Below are positions 1 through 12,690 of a stretch of 64,000 nt of DNA, one piece after another (within the stretch, counting starts at the first letter, position 1; the number at the start of each line of letters is the position of its first letter). The DNA lies in assembly GCA_963556495.2 (NCBI GenBank), contig OY747702.1, forward strand, positions 2,628,501-2,692,500, in the 5' to 3' direction. A program made the translations under genes and the position numbers. The notes beneath the pieces are model-generated. The model made no database searches and was not told the origin of the DNA. It saw only the letters and a list, made by a program, of their open reading frames with translations. Origin of the DNA: Valencia hispanica (taxonomy: Eukaryota > Chordata > Actinopteri > Cyprinodontiformes > Valenciidae).

Positions 1-1424
1 AGTCATCTGGGATTCTAACTCCATCTTTGCTGAACTACAAAACAACAAAAGTTGTTAAATTGCTGAAAGCAAAACAAAAACACACAATCCTAACAAATGT
101 CCAGCCAACTAGCCATGTTTAGCTGTGCATATGTCACCATGTTTATATATGTGTGCTCAGAACAGGTGCGCAGGTTGACAGCTTAACCTGCGTCTTATGA
201 GTTACTTCAAGTGTTAAAATGTTACTCTTATTTACAAACAAATATTAGCGAGTTAGCAAATGTTCACCCCCATTCCTTTTGGCGGGTGATTTAAAAACAT
301 GAGATTAACCTTTAAAGTTAACTCCGATCGCAAGCAGTGGTTTCTCAGAACACACTGGGTTAGCTCACATCTGGATACCAGATGTGCAGCAAATTTTGAT
401 CAACAGTGATATTAACATTTAAGTTAATTTAACAAGGCCAAGTTTAAGCAAACCAGGATAACTCAACTGAATATAAATGTGCAGCAAATTTTGGGCCAAA
501 CATTTTGATTAATGTAAGTTACACAAAGTCTTAACCTATTGCTTACACAAATCAGGATGAGTGATTTAGATCGTCTGAATCTATGCCATAGTAGTAGAGT
601 TGATCATTACTAGGAAAGGAGATTTTTTTTTTTTTTTTTTTTTTGGGGGGAGTTAATAATTTTGGCTAAAGTCTGAGACCATGAAATTCAGGAATTTCAA
701 AAACAAACTCTGTGTAAACAATCTTGGTATAACAATGAAGCCAATGCTTGTGAGATTTAATCAGAGGTGTAAAAATTACAGCATATGTTACTGTGCTAAA
801 GTAATTGTAGCTTGAACATAGAAAAATTACAAGATTCTTTATTCACGCCTAATTTCTTTTCTCATGTTACAGTATATAAACTATTTAGAATTTGGTCCAG
901 TAGAATATAAACTGCAGAAAATCATAAACCTACATTTTTAGATTTACCTGTACCAAGATTCATGTTGATGAAGTGAAGGGGAGCAAAGTTACAGAGGTTT
1001 TAGTGAAAAAATAGCTAGTTTTTTTGCAGTTTGGCACATTTCGGCACATTTCGGCACAAACAGTGAAAGTTTCAATTTCTCAATTCCTGATCTACTGATT
1101 GTATTCAAGTTCAATAATATGCCTGAAAACAAAGTGTTTTTTATATTTTTTGGTAAAATATCCAACATATTTATCACCCTATTTAGATAACACTATAACA
1201 CAGAGTTAGGCTTGACTCCAACTGAAGAACATTTATTCAAATTTCAAATACAACAAAATTGTGAAATATACATATGAAATGGATAACAAAACTGTTCACA
1301 ACCCCCTCCTCTTATCAATGCAAATGTTATATGGATGGTAATGTGCTTTGCATGCAGTAACAAAATGATTGTAGAGTGGCCTGATTTTGCACAGACGACT
1401 GTAATCAGGGGTGGTTTTTGTTTC
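1..1424. other. Intergenic DNA, no gene seen
   Basis: AT-rich sequence with no convincing reading frame on either strand. A T-tract at about 627-644 could be the rc poly(A) tail of an old retroposed copy, but I see no recognisable body beside it. Short open frames here lack any conserved motif. Confidence 0.6.
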
Positions 1425-1830
1425 TTTACATTGTCCTCATTCACAAAGCTGAGATGCAATGACCACAAGATTGCCTCAAACTGGTTTCTCTGCATAGTGT
1501 TATGGGATCATTTTAAATTATATGGCCACTCACCTCTCCAGCAGTCAGCCACAACTCCGGTGTGTATAATGATGGATAGGAAAACATATAAGTCTCTTAC
1601 AGTGAGGGGAGTCCAAAGGAACTTTCTGCGAGCTTCTTTCCTTTTTGTAGCATTGGTATTGTCAATAATTGTCCAAATTACAGATGAACTGAAGAAGAGC
1701 TGGAAGAGTGAGAGGGGAGACCATGCTGCTGCTTGGTCAAATGTAGGGCCCTGTGGCCTCTTGAGCATGAACCTAAGAGACTCACGAGTGCTGTCCGCCT
1801 CATGTCTGTGGCATCTTCACCCACTGGAGT
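1425..1830 (-). pseudogene. piggyBac transposase remnant (PGBD-like)
   Basis: The minus strand encodes the N-terminal part of a piggyBac-family transposase domain (DDE_Tnp_1_7). Family hallmarks are visible: a block with LFFSSSVIWTIIDNTNA, then W.PLTVRDLYVFLSIIIHTG, then NQFEAILWSLHLS. These blocks precede the catalytic aspartates in intact proteins, and no catalytic part is present here. An in-frame stop at 1508-1510 separates the two readable pieces, and the protein ends near 1425, so the copy is dead and heavily truncated (about 115 residues of an expected 500-600). On its 5' side it abuts the 3' end of the L2-type LINE at about 1837, which may have inserted into it. I see no piggyBac terminal repeats or TTAA duplication. 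The family assignment is fairly secure; the exact ends are not. Confidence 0.75.
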
Positions 1831-2356
1831 GTCAAATCAAATCAAATCAAACTTTATTTATAAAGCGCTTTTCAAACCAAAACAAAGCTTCTCAAAGTTT
1901 ACAACAGCTATACCCCCCCCCATGCATAAAAGCAACAATAAACAACAGCACATTAACAAAACCAGAACGGGCTGAGTACAGATGAACCAGGAAACGTCAT
2001 CATGGGAGCCATCTACATCGGCAGCAGCAGATCAACAGCAGCAGCCAAGGCACTGACCCAGGGAGCCCAGAGGAGGGAGGGCTGGTACCCCCACCTCCAC
2101 CCAAGCACCACCTGGAGAGCACCAAGGCAGCCACAGCCGACCACCACCCCAAGGCAGAGGGCTCCCACAGAAGAAACACTGGAAGGAAAACTAAAATAAG
2201 TTAAAATATTAAAATTAAAACAATTATAAGATATGATCAAATAAAAATGGAAAGCAGATAAACAATAATTGATAAATAGCCAGCTAAAAGCTAAACTAAA
2301 AAGAATTCAATCAAATAAAACATGCAGAGCAATTAAACAGATTTAATAAATAATAA

Positions 2357-3824
2357 TCAGTTAAAAGCTATGTTAAAAAGGTGAGTCTTGAGCCTGCTCT
2401 TAAAAACATGAACGTTCTCTGCTGCCCTGAGGTCCTCTGGCAGCCTGTTCCAGAGGTGAGGGCCATAATAACAGAAAGACACCTCACCATGAGTGTGTGT
2501 CCTGACTTTTGGGGTGACAAGGACACGGCTGCTAGAGGAGCGCAGAGACCGCGAAGGTTCATACGGTAAAAGCAGCTCTGAGAGATAAGGAGGCCCAAGA
2601 CCATTAAGACACTTAACCATTATTAAAAGAATCTTAAAATCGATCCTAAAACATACGGGGAGCCAATGCAGTGTTTCTAAGACAGGTGTAATGTGTTCCC
2701 GCCTCCTGGTCTTCGTCAGGACACGTGCTGCTGAATTCTGTAAAAGTTGTAAACTTGAGGTAGTCTTTTTAGGAAGACCAGAAAGCAGGGCATTACAGTA
2801 ATCAATCCTACTGGTGATAAAAGCATGCATCAGCATCTCCGTATTGGCCCGAGAGAGAATGGGGCGGACTCTGGCAATGTTCTTTAGTTGATAAAAACCT
2901 ATTTTAGTAAAAAAAATTATGTGAGGAATAAAAGACAGCTCAGAGTCAAAAATTACACCCAGATTCTTCATTTGTAAAGAAGGATTAAAAGACAGTGATT
3001 GCAGTTTTTGTAAAAGTGTCTCTCTCTGAGCCTCAGGACCGATGACTAAAACTTCAGTTTTGTCCTGGTTGAGCTGGAGAAAGCTTTCTGCCATCCAGGA
3101 TTTAATGTCTAAAATGCAGTTAAAAAGTGCATCTATTGGCCGTGTGTCATCGGGAGACATGGAGATGTACAGCTGTGTATCATCAGCATAACTGTGAAAG
3201 TTAACTCCATGTCCTCCGATTACACTGCCAAGAGGGAGCATGTAGAGGTTAAAAAGCACTGGGCTTAAAATTGAACCCTGGGGCACACCACATGTGATAT
3301 TGTGGACCTTAGAGGAGCAGGTATCTAAACTTACCATAAAAGTCCTGTCTGTGAGATAGGATGTAAACCATTTATGAACAGCACCAGAGAGGCCGATCTG
3401 TTTTAAACGAGATAAAAGAATAGTGTGGTCCACTGTATCAAAGGCAGCGCTTAGATCCAGTAGAACCAACACTGTCACCTTCTGAGCATCATAATTTAAT
3501 CTAAAATCATTTAAAATCTTTAAAAGAGCCGTCTCTGTGCTGTGGTTCACCCTAAAACCAGACTGAAATTTCTCTAGGACATTATGAGCGTTAATAAAAT
3601 TATTAAGTTGAATTAAAACAAGTTTTTCTAAAACTTTGCTTAAAAATGGTAAGTCGGAAGTTGTTTAAATCATTAAAATCTAAATTGCTCTTCTTCAGCA
3701 GGGGCGCCCCTTTAAAGGCGGCAGGAAAGACCCCCGTCTGAAGGAAGCAATTCATCACGGTTAAAATCTCATCTCTAAAAGATTCATAAAATTGCTTAAA
3801 GAAGGAAATGGGAATTGGGTCCAA
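2357..3824 (-). pseudogene. L2-A reverse transcriptase region
   Basis: The long open frame at 3550-2357 (397 residues) holds most of the reverse transcriptase: palm motif A (LLDLSAAFDTVDH), motif B ([10 protein letters not shown]), and catalytic motif C (YADD), followed by thumb and C-terminal segments ending near HLFNIAFN. Upstream, 3824-3603 contains the linker and fingers start (DPIPISFFKQF, LQTGVFP, LLKKSNLD) in a separate piece. The two pieces are out of register around 3550-3660, where the expected NYRPIS-like block is degraded. RT in this family copies element RNA at a nicked chromosomal target. Catalytic residues are intact, but the ORF is broken upstream, so activity is unlikely. Confidence 0.85.
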
Positions 3825-5317
3825 AACACATAGTGGGCCTCACTGAGGAGAAAACTTTATCAAGAGTCCCAGCTTCTACCAGAACAAAACTGTCCAGCGT
3901 TTCCTCTGGTAGAGACACACAATCAGATTTGTCTAAAACCATGTTACACTGAGAAGATAAAATATTACATCTGATCGTGTCTACCTTCCCTCTGAAGTGG
4001 TCTGCAAACTCCTCATAAAGAGCATTTGAGGGGGTTTTCTGATATGCATTAGTAGTACAGTTAAAAATGTTGTCTATAGGGGCGTCACGTGGCACAGTGG
4101 TTTAGGACAGGCGCCCCATGTTCAGAGGCCTTAGCCCTCGATGCGGCTGTCCCAGGTTCAACTCCAGCCTGAGGACATTTGCCAAATGTCTCTACCCCCA
4201 CTTCTCTCCCCTTTCTGTAACCTGTCCACTATAAATAAAGGCCACTGTGGCCACAAAAACCTTAAAAAAAAAAAAATGTTGTCTATAGGGGAAAAAAGAA
4301 TTTTGGGATGATTCTGGAAAAGTATGCGTTTCTGGAATTTCTTACTGCATAGTTATATGGTTTGAGACGTTCGATGTACATTTGTTGATTTATTGTGATT
4401 TTATTTTTCCTCCATTTTCTCTCTGCCACCCTGCAGCTCCTTTTTAATCTCTTAAGGTCTTCGTTTCTCCATGGTGTTGTTGGTTTTAAGTGTGTGTTTA
4501 TAACTTTAACTGGGGCCAACAGGTCAAGAGCGGATTGAAGCCTTCTGTTAAAATTATTAACATTAAAATCACAGGGGGCAGGTAAAACAATAGGAGGATT
4601 CTTTTCAAAAATTTCCAGAAAACCTGCAGCCACTTCAGGGGTTAGATGGCGCTTCCTGACAGTTCTCACAGAGGTCTCCTTCTGGATAAAACTGGTGATA
4701 TTAGAAAACACACAGTAATGGTCAGAGACAGCCAAGTCAACAACAGAGGACACACTGGTGGACAGGCCATACGTGATGACCAAGTCCAGGGTGTGTCCTC
4801 TGTTGTGAGTTGGCTGCGTGACATGTTGACTAAAATCCATATAGTTCAAAACATTTAAAATTTCTGTTGATAAAGGATCTAAGATGTTATCTATATGTAG
4901 ATTAAAATCACCAGCTAAAATTATTCGTTCATAAGAGTTTTGCAAAATTGATAAAAACTCTGAAAATTCTTGAATAAAAAGTGCACTCATTTTAGGAGGC
5001 CTATAAACTGTCACACATAAAATCTGAGGAGTGCTAAAAACAGACGCAGTATATTCAAAAGTGCTAAAATTATCAAATAAAACAGGTTTGGCAGAAAGCG
5101 TTGATGAACTAATAAAAGCAGTTCCGCCTCCCCTTTTGCAACTCCTCGTGGAATAAGTAAAGTTAAAATTTGGTGGGGAGGCCTCTGTAAGAACAACGGG
5201 GGCATCTGCACTCAGCCATGTTTCCGTTAAAAATAAACAATTAATATTATGATCTAAAATTAGGTCAATTATTATTAAAGTTTTATTCAGCAGAGAGCGA
5301 ACATATAGAAGTGCCAT
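3796..5317 (-). pseudogene. L2-A apurinic-type endonuclease and linker, split by a SINE
   Basis: The frame at 5317-4283 encodes an APE-like endonuclease (344 residues), which nicks target DNA to start reverse transcription. Motifs seen are TETWLSAD (catalytic Glu), GDFNLHID (Asp/Asn) and SDHYC (Asp/His). At the N-terminus the family normally has an Asn-Val-Arg-Ser start; here the codon before VRSLLNK is TAT (Tyr), so the Asn that helps bind the metal appears lost. Downstream, the frame continues at 4095-3796 as linker sequence (NALYEEFADHFRGKVDTIR), but the plus-strand SINE at 4081-4271 separates the parts. The frame is also offset from the ORF1 frame upstream. Confidence 0.8.
4081..4271 (+). 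mobile_element. tRNA-derived SINE (SINE-1) with target-site duplication
   Basis: Short insertion inside L2-A. It has a tRNA-like head with an A-box-like TGGCACAGTGGTTTAGG (about 4090) and B-box GGTTCAACTCC (4155-4165), a pyrimidine-rich body, AATAAA, a short palindrome GGCCACTGTGGCC (4240-4252) and an A-rich tail. The 18-bp sequence AAAAATGTTGTCTATAGG is present at both sides (4063-4080 and 4272-4289), a clear target-site duplication. The same family recurs at 49599-49792. Such SINEs are transcribed by RNA polymerase III and mobilised by a partner LINE; the partner is not identified here. Confidence 0.85.
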
Positions 5318-5412
5318 ATTAATGGTGATTGGAGTTCGAGTGACTGTATGGTTTACTGGAGGTAAGAATTTTGGTAACTGTTTGAGATTATTAGGGTTGC
5401 ATTTGCTATGTT

Positions 5413-6110
5413 TTATATTATTTTTCCGCTCTCTGCTGATAATAACAGGTATGAATGATGTAAAACAAGGTCCAAGTCCGATATGTGAGTTACTGTTAAA
5501 ATCAGAACTGAGTTCGTAGGAGCTGGGACCAGCTGCACATCAGGATGTGGCGGAAGGGGAAGAGAGGGCAGGAGCAGCTGGGGCTGGTGTGGTAGACGGG
5601 GGGGGGGGCATGCCAGGCTTATTGCCAGCATGCGGGCACCCTGTCTGTTGAGATGTAGTCCATCTGGTCCAAACAATTGACTCCTGCCCCAGAAAATGTT
5701 AAAATTGTCTTTAAAACTAATATTGTGCATCACGGTGGCAGAGGAAAGCAAAGTGTTCAAAGATAAAAGCCTTCAAAAACGACCAATACCTCTGCCAACA
5801 GTGGGGGTGGGGCCAGAAATAAGAACAGACACATGTGTGTATTTTAAAAGATTAAACAAATGAATAAAATCCAGCTTCAGGAGCTCAGATTGCTGTTTAC
5901 GAATGTCATTGGTTCCAGCGTGAATAATAACTCTACTCACAGATGGGTGATGTTGGATATGGTCCAGGATCTGTTCAGTAATGTCCTTTACGGTGGCTCC
6001 AGGTAAACACAGTGTTACGGCTCCTCTCATCCTTACATTCCTGATAATAGAGTCTCCAATGATTCGCGTGGTGGGCGGCTGGTCTACAAGTTGATGCTGG
6101 GCAGAGGATC
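5413..6110 (-). pseudogene. L2-A ORF1 with SGNH-hydrolase (esterase-like) domain
   Basis: Minus-strand frame with all four SGNH-hydrolase blocks in order: IIGDSIIRNV (block I, Ser) at about 6070-6040; GATVKDI (Gly block) near 5995; HAGTNDI (block III, Asn) near 5910; and PDGLHLNRQGA (block V, Asp/His) near 5660. Esterase-type ORF1 proteins are known in CR1/L2-group LINEs, where they are thought to act in RNP assembly or lipid interaction. The two open pieces (6030-5773 and 5760-5413) are in the same frame and separated by a single TGA stop at about 5770, so one substitution split this ORF. The catalytic residues are all present. The upstream start is uncertain because readable sequence continues above 6030. 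Confidence 0.75.
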
Positions 6111-6282
6111 TTTCCCCGTCCAGGACCTGCTGGATGTTGGGCGGATTAGCTTCCCCAGGACTGCAGCGATGTGTAGTCGGCGCCGAGGGCTCGTTCAGCA
6201 GACCTCTTTGGACAGCCGTTGCCTTAGCTTAGTTGAAGGCCTTGGGGGTATTTACTCTCCATCCTCACTAAAACAAGATAAC

Positions 6283-6335
6283 AGAAAAATAGAGAAATTA
6301 TAAATATATGCATACACATCTACATATAAATGTCT

Positions 6336-6423
<88 letters not shown>

Positions 6424-6720
6424 GGCATGCCATTCAGGAAATTATTATGTATTTATATTGTTACTTTTTGAATATATTGAATGAAAATCTGAATATATTG
6501 AATGAACCTTGAATATATGGAATGAAAGTCTGAATATATTGAATGATCCTTGAATATATGGAATGAAAGTCTGAATATATTGAATGAAAGTCTGAATATA
6601 TTGAATGAAAGTCTGAATATATTGAATGCACCTTGAATTTATGGAATGAAAGTTGGACCCGGTAGGATTTGTGGGTAATGTAGTGTATATCATAACTCCC
6701 TTCAAACTGTTCCAGTGTGG
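6283..6720 (+). repeat. (TA)n plus 20-21 bp minisatellite element, left copy
   Basis: Composite repeat: a unique lead-in (AGAAAAATAGAGAAATTATA, 6283 on), a short CA run, a (TA)n tract at about 6352-6420, then about nine degenerate 20-21 bp units built on TGAATATATTGAATGAAAGT (about 6467-6655), then a tail containing GGGTAATGTAGTG (about 6671). The whole structure reappears in inverted orientation at 11885-12690, including lead-in and tail, so this is a dispersed element rather than a chance tandem repeat. No coding capacity is seen. Some Helitron-like and hAT-type non-autonomous elements carry internal minisatellites, but I cannot see defining ends. Confidence 0.75.
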
Positions 6721-8609
6721 TCCAGATGCATGGAAAAGAATAACAAGCTGGGTTTTAAATAATCTGCAATTAGTACAGAATGATCTAGTTTATGTTTGAA
6801 GTGTCTGTGTCTTGTAGTTTTTAAACTAGAGCAGACTAAAAATACTCGGAGTAGTATCGGAGTGGAATCGCCCTTTAGCCATTTCCTGAATCGGAGCCTG
6901 GAACCAGAAGCCAACTTCAGCTTCGTGGCAAACGAAACCTGTAATGATATGACACAACTGCAAAAAAAGAAGCTGCGAATGTTGGCTTGGAGACATACAG
7001 CTGAAGTAGTTGAGTTTAGATATTTTTATGGTGACAAATGCAGATAAAGTATCATTTTGTATGTGATTGTAAACACGTGTAAACTGTAGTTAGCAGCACG
7101 TCACAGTTAGCGCGTGCCTTTTCATTATATTAAGTTTTTAGTTGACCAAATAATTATTATTCTATGTACTTAGTTTAGGGACAAGATGATTTCCCATTTG
7201 CTCAATCTAAAAACAAAATAAAATGCAACAAACGGGACATGTCGACCTGTCCTGACCGCTGGAGATAACCAAACCAGCCTCCCCTCCCTGCAAACATGCA
7301 GGAATATGGATGGCATTTTTGACTTTCTCTTACTTAATCAGTTTATACAGGCATAGAACATCAGCTCATAAAAACACTGCAGAAGTATTACTTTTTTTTA
7401 ATTATTATGTCATTTATTAAGAAAAACACGTCTTTAAAATCATTCCGGTTGTTAAGAAAAACAGAGCTTTTTTTGTTGTTTTTTTCTTAACATATCTCTG
7501 TAATTCAGAAAAACTAAGCTTTTTATTTTTAATTTCTTTTAGTGAATGCAATATGTTTGTCTCTGTCCTGCTGTTTCTTTCTGTCCCAACTGTAATCAGG
7601 ACAGTCAGTAGATTTAATTTCATCTCCTGAACACACCAGCACACCAGCTTCATTCAGTTTATATTATCAAGTTTATATTAACCGGGACCAAAGTGTCAAT
7701 TACCAGGATAATCTATTGTTACATGTTTGACACATTAGTGTTAACCTATTTTCCACATTGTAGAATTACTTCAGTTGTCTTAATGTTTCTGTTTATTTCT
7801 TAATAAGTAAAACAGTCTTTTCAACAAAATGCATCACTGAATATTGTTCTTTATGTTTTATGGTGGAGTTGATGAGACCTTAGATAATCCAGGAGCTAGA
7901 GGAGCTGATGCTGTTCCTTTCGTTCTCCAGCAGTAACAGAAGATTTGTGCTTCTGGTATAACACTGTTACTGCAGCATACATTCCATCAATCATCTTTGC
8001 TGGTTGGCTTCAAAAGGAGAACAGGGGACCTGTTCCGCGGTTATAACATTGCCTTTGTTGATCGGAAGGATCTGATGACAAAACATCAATAAAGTATTCC
8101 ATGAGTGTCCAGCTCCAGTCCTCAAAGTCTGCTGTTCTGACATTTTAGATGTGTTTCTGCTTCAACACAGCTGATTGAAACCTCAGCAGGTCAATGTTTT
8201 GCAGAGGTACTGCTAATGAACCATAATTTGGTTTAGATAAACTAATACATGCAGGATATTGGCATTGATAACCAACATTTAACACCACTGCTCTAAACCA
8301 AACCACAGTAAGTGTGGAATACTACAAATATACATGTCACCAATGTAAATAATGTGGCAGCATTGTGTATAATAGTGTTTTAAATCTAAAGACTGTAAAC
8401 AAATTTTTTTAAATAAAAAATATTATTTCAATTTATTTCATTTTTCACAATAAATTCAGAATTGCCATGACCTTTGTGTCAGATTAACAATTTTTATTCT
8501 TACAGAGAATACAGTCAGTCATATAATGTATAAATAAAAACTGATTACTAAAGTATGCACCCAAACTCTCAGGTATGTGAGTTAGCTTTTATATCACTTA
8601 AGAGTATTT

Positions 8610-8705
<96 letters not shown>

Positions 8706-9424
8706 ATTGCAAAATTTACCACATAGTTTATTGATGAACTAAGGTTTCTCTTAGAAATGATCAGTGTATTGAATCACTAAAAAGAATGTAGATCATTTAA
8801 ACCATTTGTTAGATTATCATCTCGAGTCAATGTGTAAACTGAGAGTTAGTCAATCCCAAGAGGAAAACTATTAAAGTATCTTGCTGACAAATTATAAGAT
8901 TATTTTGTAAATTGTGTTGTGTATTTTGTGATCATCTGTATTACAGATCAGTTGCATGGCTTATCAGTAAGAAAAGCAGGAATACTTTCCATCAGAGGTG
9001 ACCGACGGGGACAAAAAACCCCATCATAATCCATTTTTACTCACATGTTTAAAATGATAATAGACATATTCCATAGTATTTATTATTCTTTCATTTAATT
9101 AATATTCAAGGTGAACATAGAATCCACATCAAACATCAAGCAGATGATGTAATTTTATTTTCTTCACAGTGACAACCACTGGTTGTGGCCCCAGTAACTA
9201 CACATTAACAATTTAAAAACTTCCATCTAAATGTAAAAAATGAACAGTTCACCTACTGTGGCCTATACACAGTCTCACAACTTCCTCTATCCCAAAGGAG
9301 CAGAAATGCGCAAAGGTTATTGTCTTAAGGTTTTGGACTTTTGCTTTTAGACTGATGACTTCTCATGGGGTTAAGATGTTCTGAAAACTGAATCCAGTCT
9401 CTGCTCCCACACTGAAGACTGAAT
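6721..9424. other. No gene seen; (TA)n(TG)n at 8611-8706
   Basis: Non-coding AT-rich sequence. The only clear structure is a microsatellite of about 35 TA repeats (8611-8680) running into TG repeats (8681-8706). A minus-strand frame at 7653-7417 is lysine/threonine-rich and lacks recognisable motifs. Confidence 0.6.
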
Positions 9425-9427
9425 TGC

Positions 9428-10950
9428 AAGGCAAGGCAAGTCAAGGCAATTTATTTGTATAGCACACTTTCAACAACAAGGTGATTCAAGGTGCATTACA
9501 TGATTAGGGGTAAAATAAAAACAGCATTAAAACACAGACATAGCATATAAAGTAAAAACAGCAATAAAAGAAGAAGTACACATAGATACTTCAAGGCATT
9601 ACAAAGTATATAATGTAGAAACAGCAAGAAGCATAAACAAAACAAGATACATGAAAATATTACTCAAATGCAGCTCTAAACAGATACGTTTTTAGTTCTG
9701 ACTTAAAAGAACTCAGTGTTTCAGCAGCTTTGCAGTTGTCAGGAAGTTTGTTCCAGATTAGAGGAGCATAGAAACTGAAAGCTGCTTCTCCATGTTTGGT
9801 TCTGATTCTAGGGATGCTGAGTAGACTGGAATTAGAGGACCTAAGTGGTCTTGGTGGTTGGTACTGTGACAACCGGTCTTCAACATATTTTGGTGCTAAG
9901 CCATTCAATGATTTATAAACTAGTAACAGTATTTAGAAGTCTATTCTCTGAGCTACAGGGAGCCAGTGTAAGGACTTTAGAACTGGGGTGATGTGCTCTA
10001 CTTTCCTGGTTCTAGTGAGGAAAACGAGCAACAGCGTTCTGGATCAGCTGCAGCTGTCTGATTGACTTTTTAGGCAGACCTGTGAAGACGCTGTTGCAGT
10101 AATCAATCCGACTAAAGATAAACGCATGGATGAGTTTTTCGAGGTCCTGTTGCGACATCAGTCCTTTAATCCTAGAAATGTTCTTCAGGTGATAGAACGC
10201 TGACCTTGTTATTGCCATTATGTGACCCTGGAGGTTCAGGTCTGAGTCCATTACTACACCTAGATTTCGAGCCTGATCAGTAGTTTCTAGCTGTATTAAC
10301 TGAAGCTGTGTGCTGACTCTTGATCGTTCCTCTTTAGGTCCAAAAGTAATTACATCTGTTTTGTTTCTATTCAGCTGGAGAAAGTTATGGCACATCCATT
10401 CATTGATTTGTTCGATGCATTTACTTAGGGTTTGAATTGGTTCAAAGTCACCTGGCGACATCGTAATGTAAAGCTGAGTATCATCTGCATAGTTATGGTA
10501 GTTAATCGTGTTGGTTGTTATAATCTGGGCTAGTGCGAACATGTAGATATTAAATAGGAGGGGGCCCAGGATGGAGCCCTGGGGCACCCCACATGTGATT
10601 TCTATTCGTTCTGATGAAAGGTTTCCTATTGAAATAAAGAAGTCCCTGTTCTTTAGGTAAGACAAACCAGCCAAGTAGTGTACCGAATAGTCCGACTCAG
10701 CTCTCCAGTCATTCCAATAATATATCATGATCAACACTGTCAAATGCTGCACTACGGTCCAACAGAACCAGCACTGTGGTTCTACCACAGTCTGTATTTA
10801 TGCAGATGTCATTGAATACTTTGATGAGGGCAGTCTCGGTGCTGTGGTGAGCATGGAAACCAGACTGAAAAACATCAAAGTGGTTGGTCATATGAACAAG
10901 CATCACTTCAGCCATAGCTTGGAAAGCGGGAAATTTCTCCTACTGAAATA
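9428..10950 (-). mobile_element. 5'-truncated L2-type LINE (L2-B)
   Basis: Minus-strand LINE of a different L2 subfamily from L2-A. The 3' terminus at 9428-9510 is the (TTGCC)-rich tail preceded by GTGCTATACAAATAAATTGCC on the minus strand. Coding pieces run from 10915 to 9660: [40 protein letters not shown] (motif A), [17 protein letters not shown] (motif B), [15 protein letters not shown] (motif C, intact), then the thumb ([20 protein letters not shown]) and the C-terminal block (LIWNKLPDNCKAAETL). Frame changes occur around 10750 and 9960. It is 5'-truncated before the endonuclease. ACTGAA lies just outside both ends and is a weak candidate duplication. Confidence 0.85.
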
Positions 10951-11884
10951 ATCAGAAGTCAAAAAGATCAAAGCTATTGCTTCAGCAGGAGGAAATCCCG
11001 TATCATACGGCACTTCTGTACAGGTGGTTGGAACTACAACTGGCTGTCAGAGCATGACAGTGACCGCTCCAAAATCTTTGTACCTGACAGCGAGATGCAA
11101 TGAGATGATGCACACAAGCTCTAATGGGAATTTCTTTTTTTATTATTTACTTAGCTAACTATACTCCATGATTAAACTTATGAAATGTCTGCTCATCAAG
11201 TGGTCAGGGGTATGAATACTAAGCTGTCAAAATGAAAGCCTTCAGATTTTTCCGTCACTGTTCTAAAAAGAACCCCCCAGAAAAACAGTCAAATAAGGAG
11301 ATGACCCCTGCCCCTGTATTCCAATGTACATTAAACTTCTCTCTATGGCCAAAGTCCAATTGTTTTCAAGGTTTTAACAACAGGAAATTTGTTAAAAAGA
11401 AGATAAAAATTCTTATTAATTTGCAGAAAAACTGAATGTGTTGTTGAAATTAGGGCTGGGCAATATAGCCTCAAATCTATATTCCAATATAATCTGAAAC
11501 TTGTGGGGTAACGATATCTATTGCAATACATTTTCAAAAATGCAACACAAAAATTCTTACAACATAAAGATGAAGATATTTTAAATAAATTTAAAGCTAA
11601 ATGTTATGAAAACAAAGTTCAAAAGTTTCTGCTTTCCTGGTTACTTATTTGAAAATTTTATGATAAACCTGGAGATATTTTAATTTAATATGCTTCAAGT
11701 TCAACAGGGTTTTTGGTAATGGAAATGGAAAACAAAAAAATTTAAACTTGTAGTGTAAAGAGGAACACAGAACATAAGTATTTATCCTCCTTGATGACAT
11801 CATATATAGTCAAAATCTCTACCGTTGGCTAAATTTATACCTTTTATATCCCCCACCACTAGTTGAAATAGATGAGTTAATGCC
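10951..11884. other. No confirmed gene; orphan open frame and repeat trace
   Basis: Between L2-B and the inverted minisatellite. A plus-strand open frame of about 65 codons (about 10950-11155, no ATG at its start) contains residues such as GGNPVSYGTSVQVVGTTTGC that look less random than the surroundings, but I recognise no family. At about 11453-11535 the sequence resembles an abundant teleost repeat beginning GGGCTGGGCAATAT, cut off at both ends. Confidence 0.35.

Positions 11885-12690
<806 letters not shown>

Larger units (their letters stand above)
1837..6282 (-). mobile_element. L2/Maui-type LINE, near full length (L2-A)
   Basis: Minus-strand non-LTR retrotransposon, about 4.4 kb including a SINE insertion. 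Its 3' end at 1837-1870 reads (on the minus strand) as a short 3' UTR end with AATAAA-like sequence followed by a (TTTGA)n-type tail, the usual L2 terminus. From 5' to 3' it carries an ORF1 with an SGNH-hydrolase domain (about 6110-5413), an endonuclease (5317-4283), a linker (4095-3603) and a reverse transcriptase (3550-2357). The RT wording ([31 protein letters not shown]) fits the L2 clade. Frameshifts and stops between blocks show it cannot be expressed intact. The region at 2000-2180 is GC-rich 3' UTR. No target-site duplication was found. Confidence 0.85.

Noticed and set aside
1335..1985. 216-codon plus-strand frame
   Set aside because: It is the opposite strand of the piggyBac remnant and LINE 3' UTR; the minus strand carries the recognisable protein.
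6330..6512. Tyr/Ile-rich open frames over TA tracts (also 12389-12665, 52194-52391, 52542-52866)
   Set aside because: They are direct translations of (TA)n repeats, present on both strands, with no non-repeat domain.
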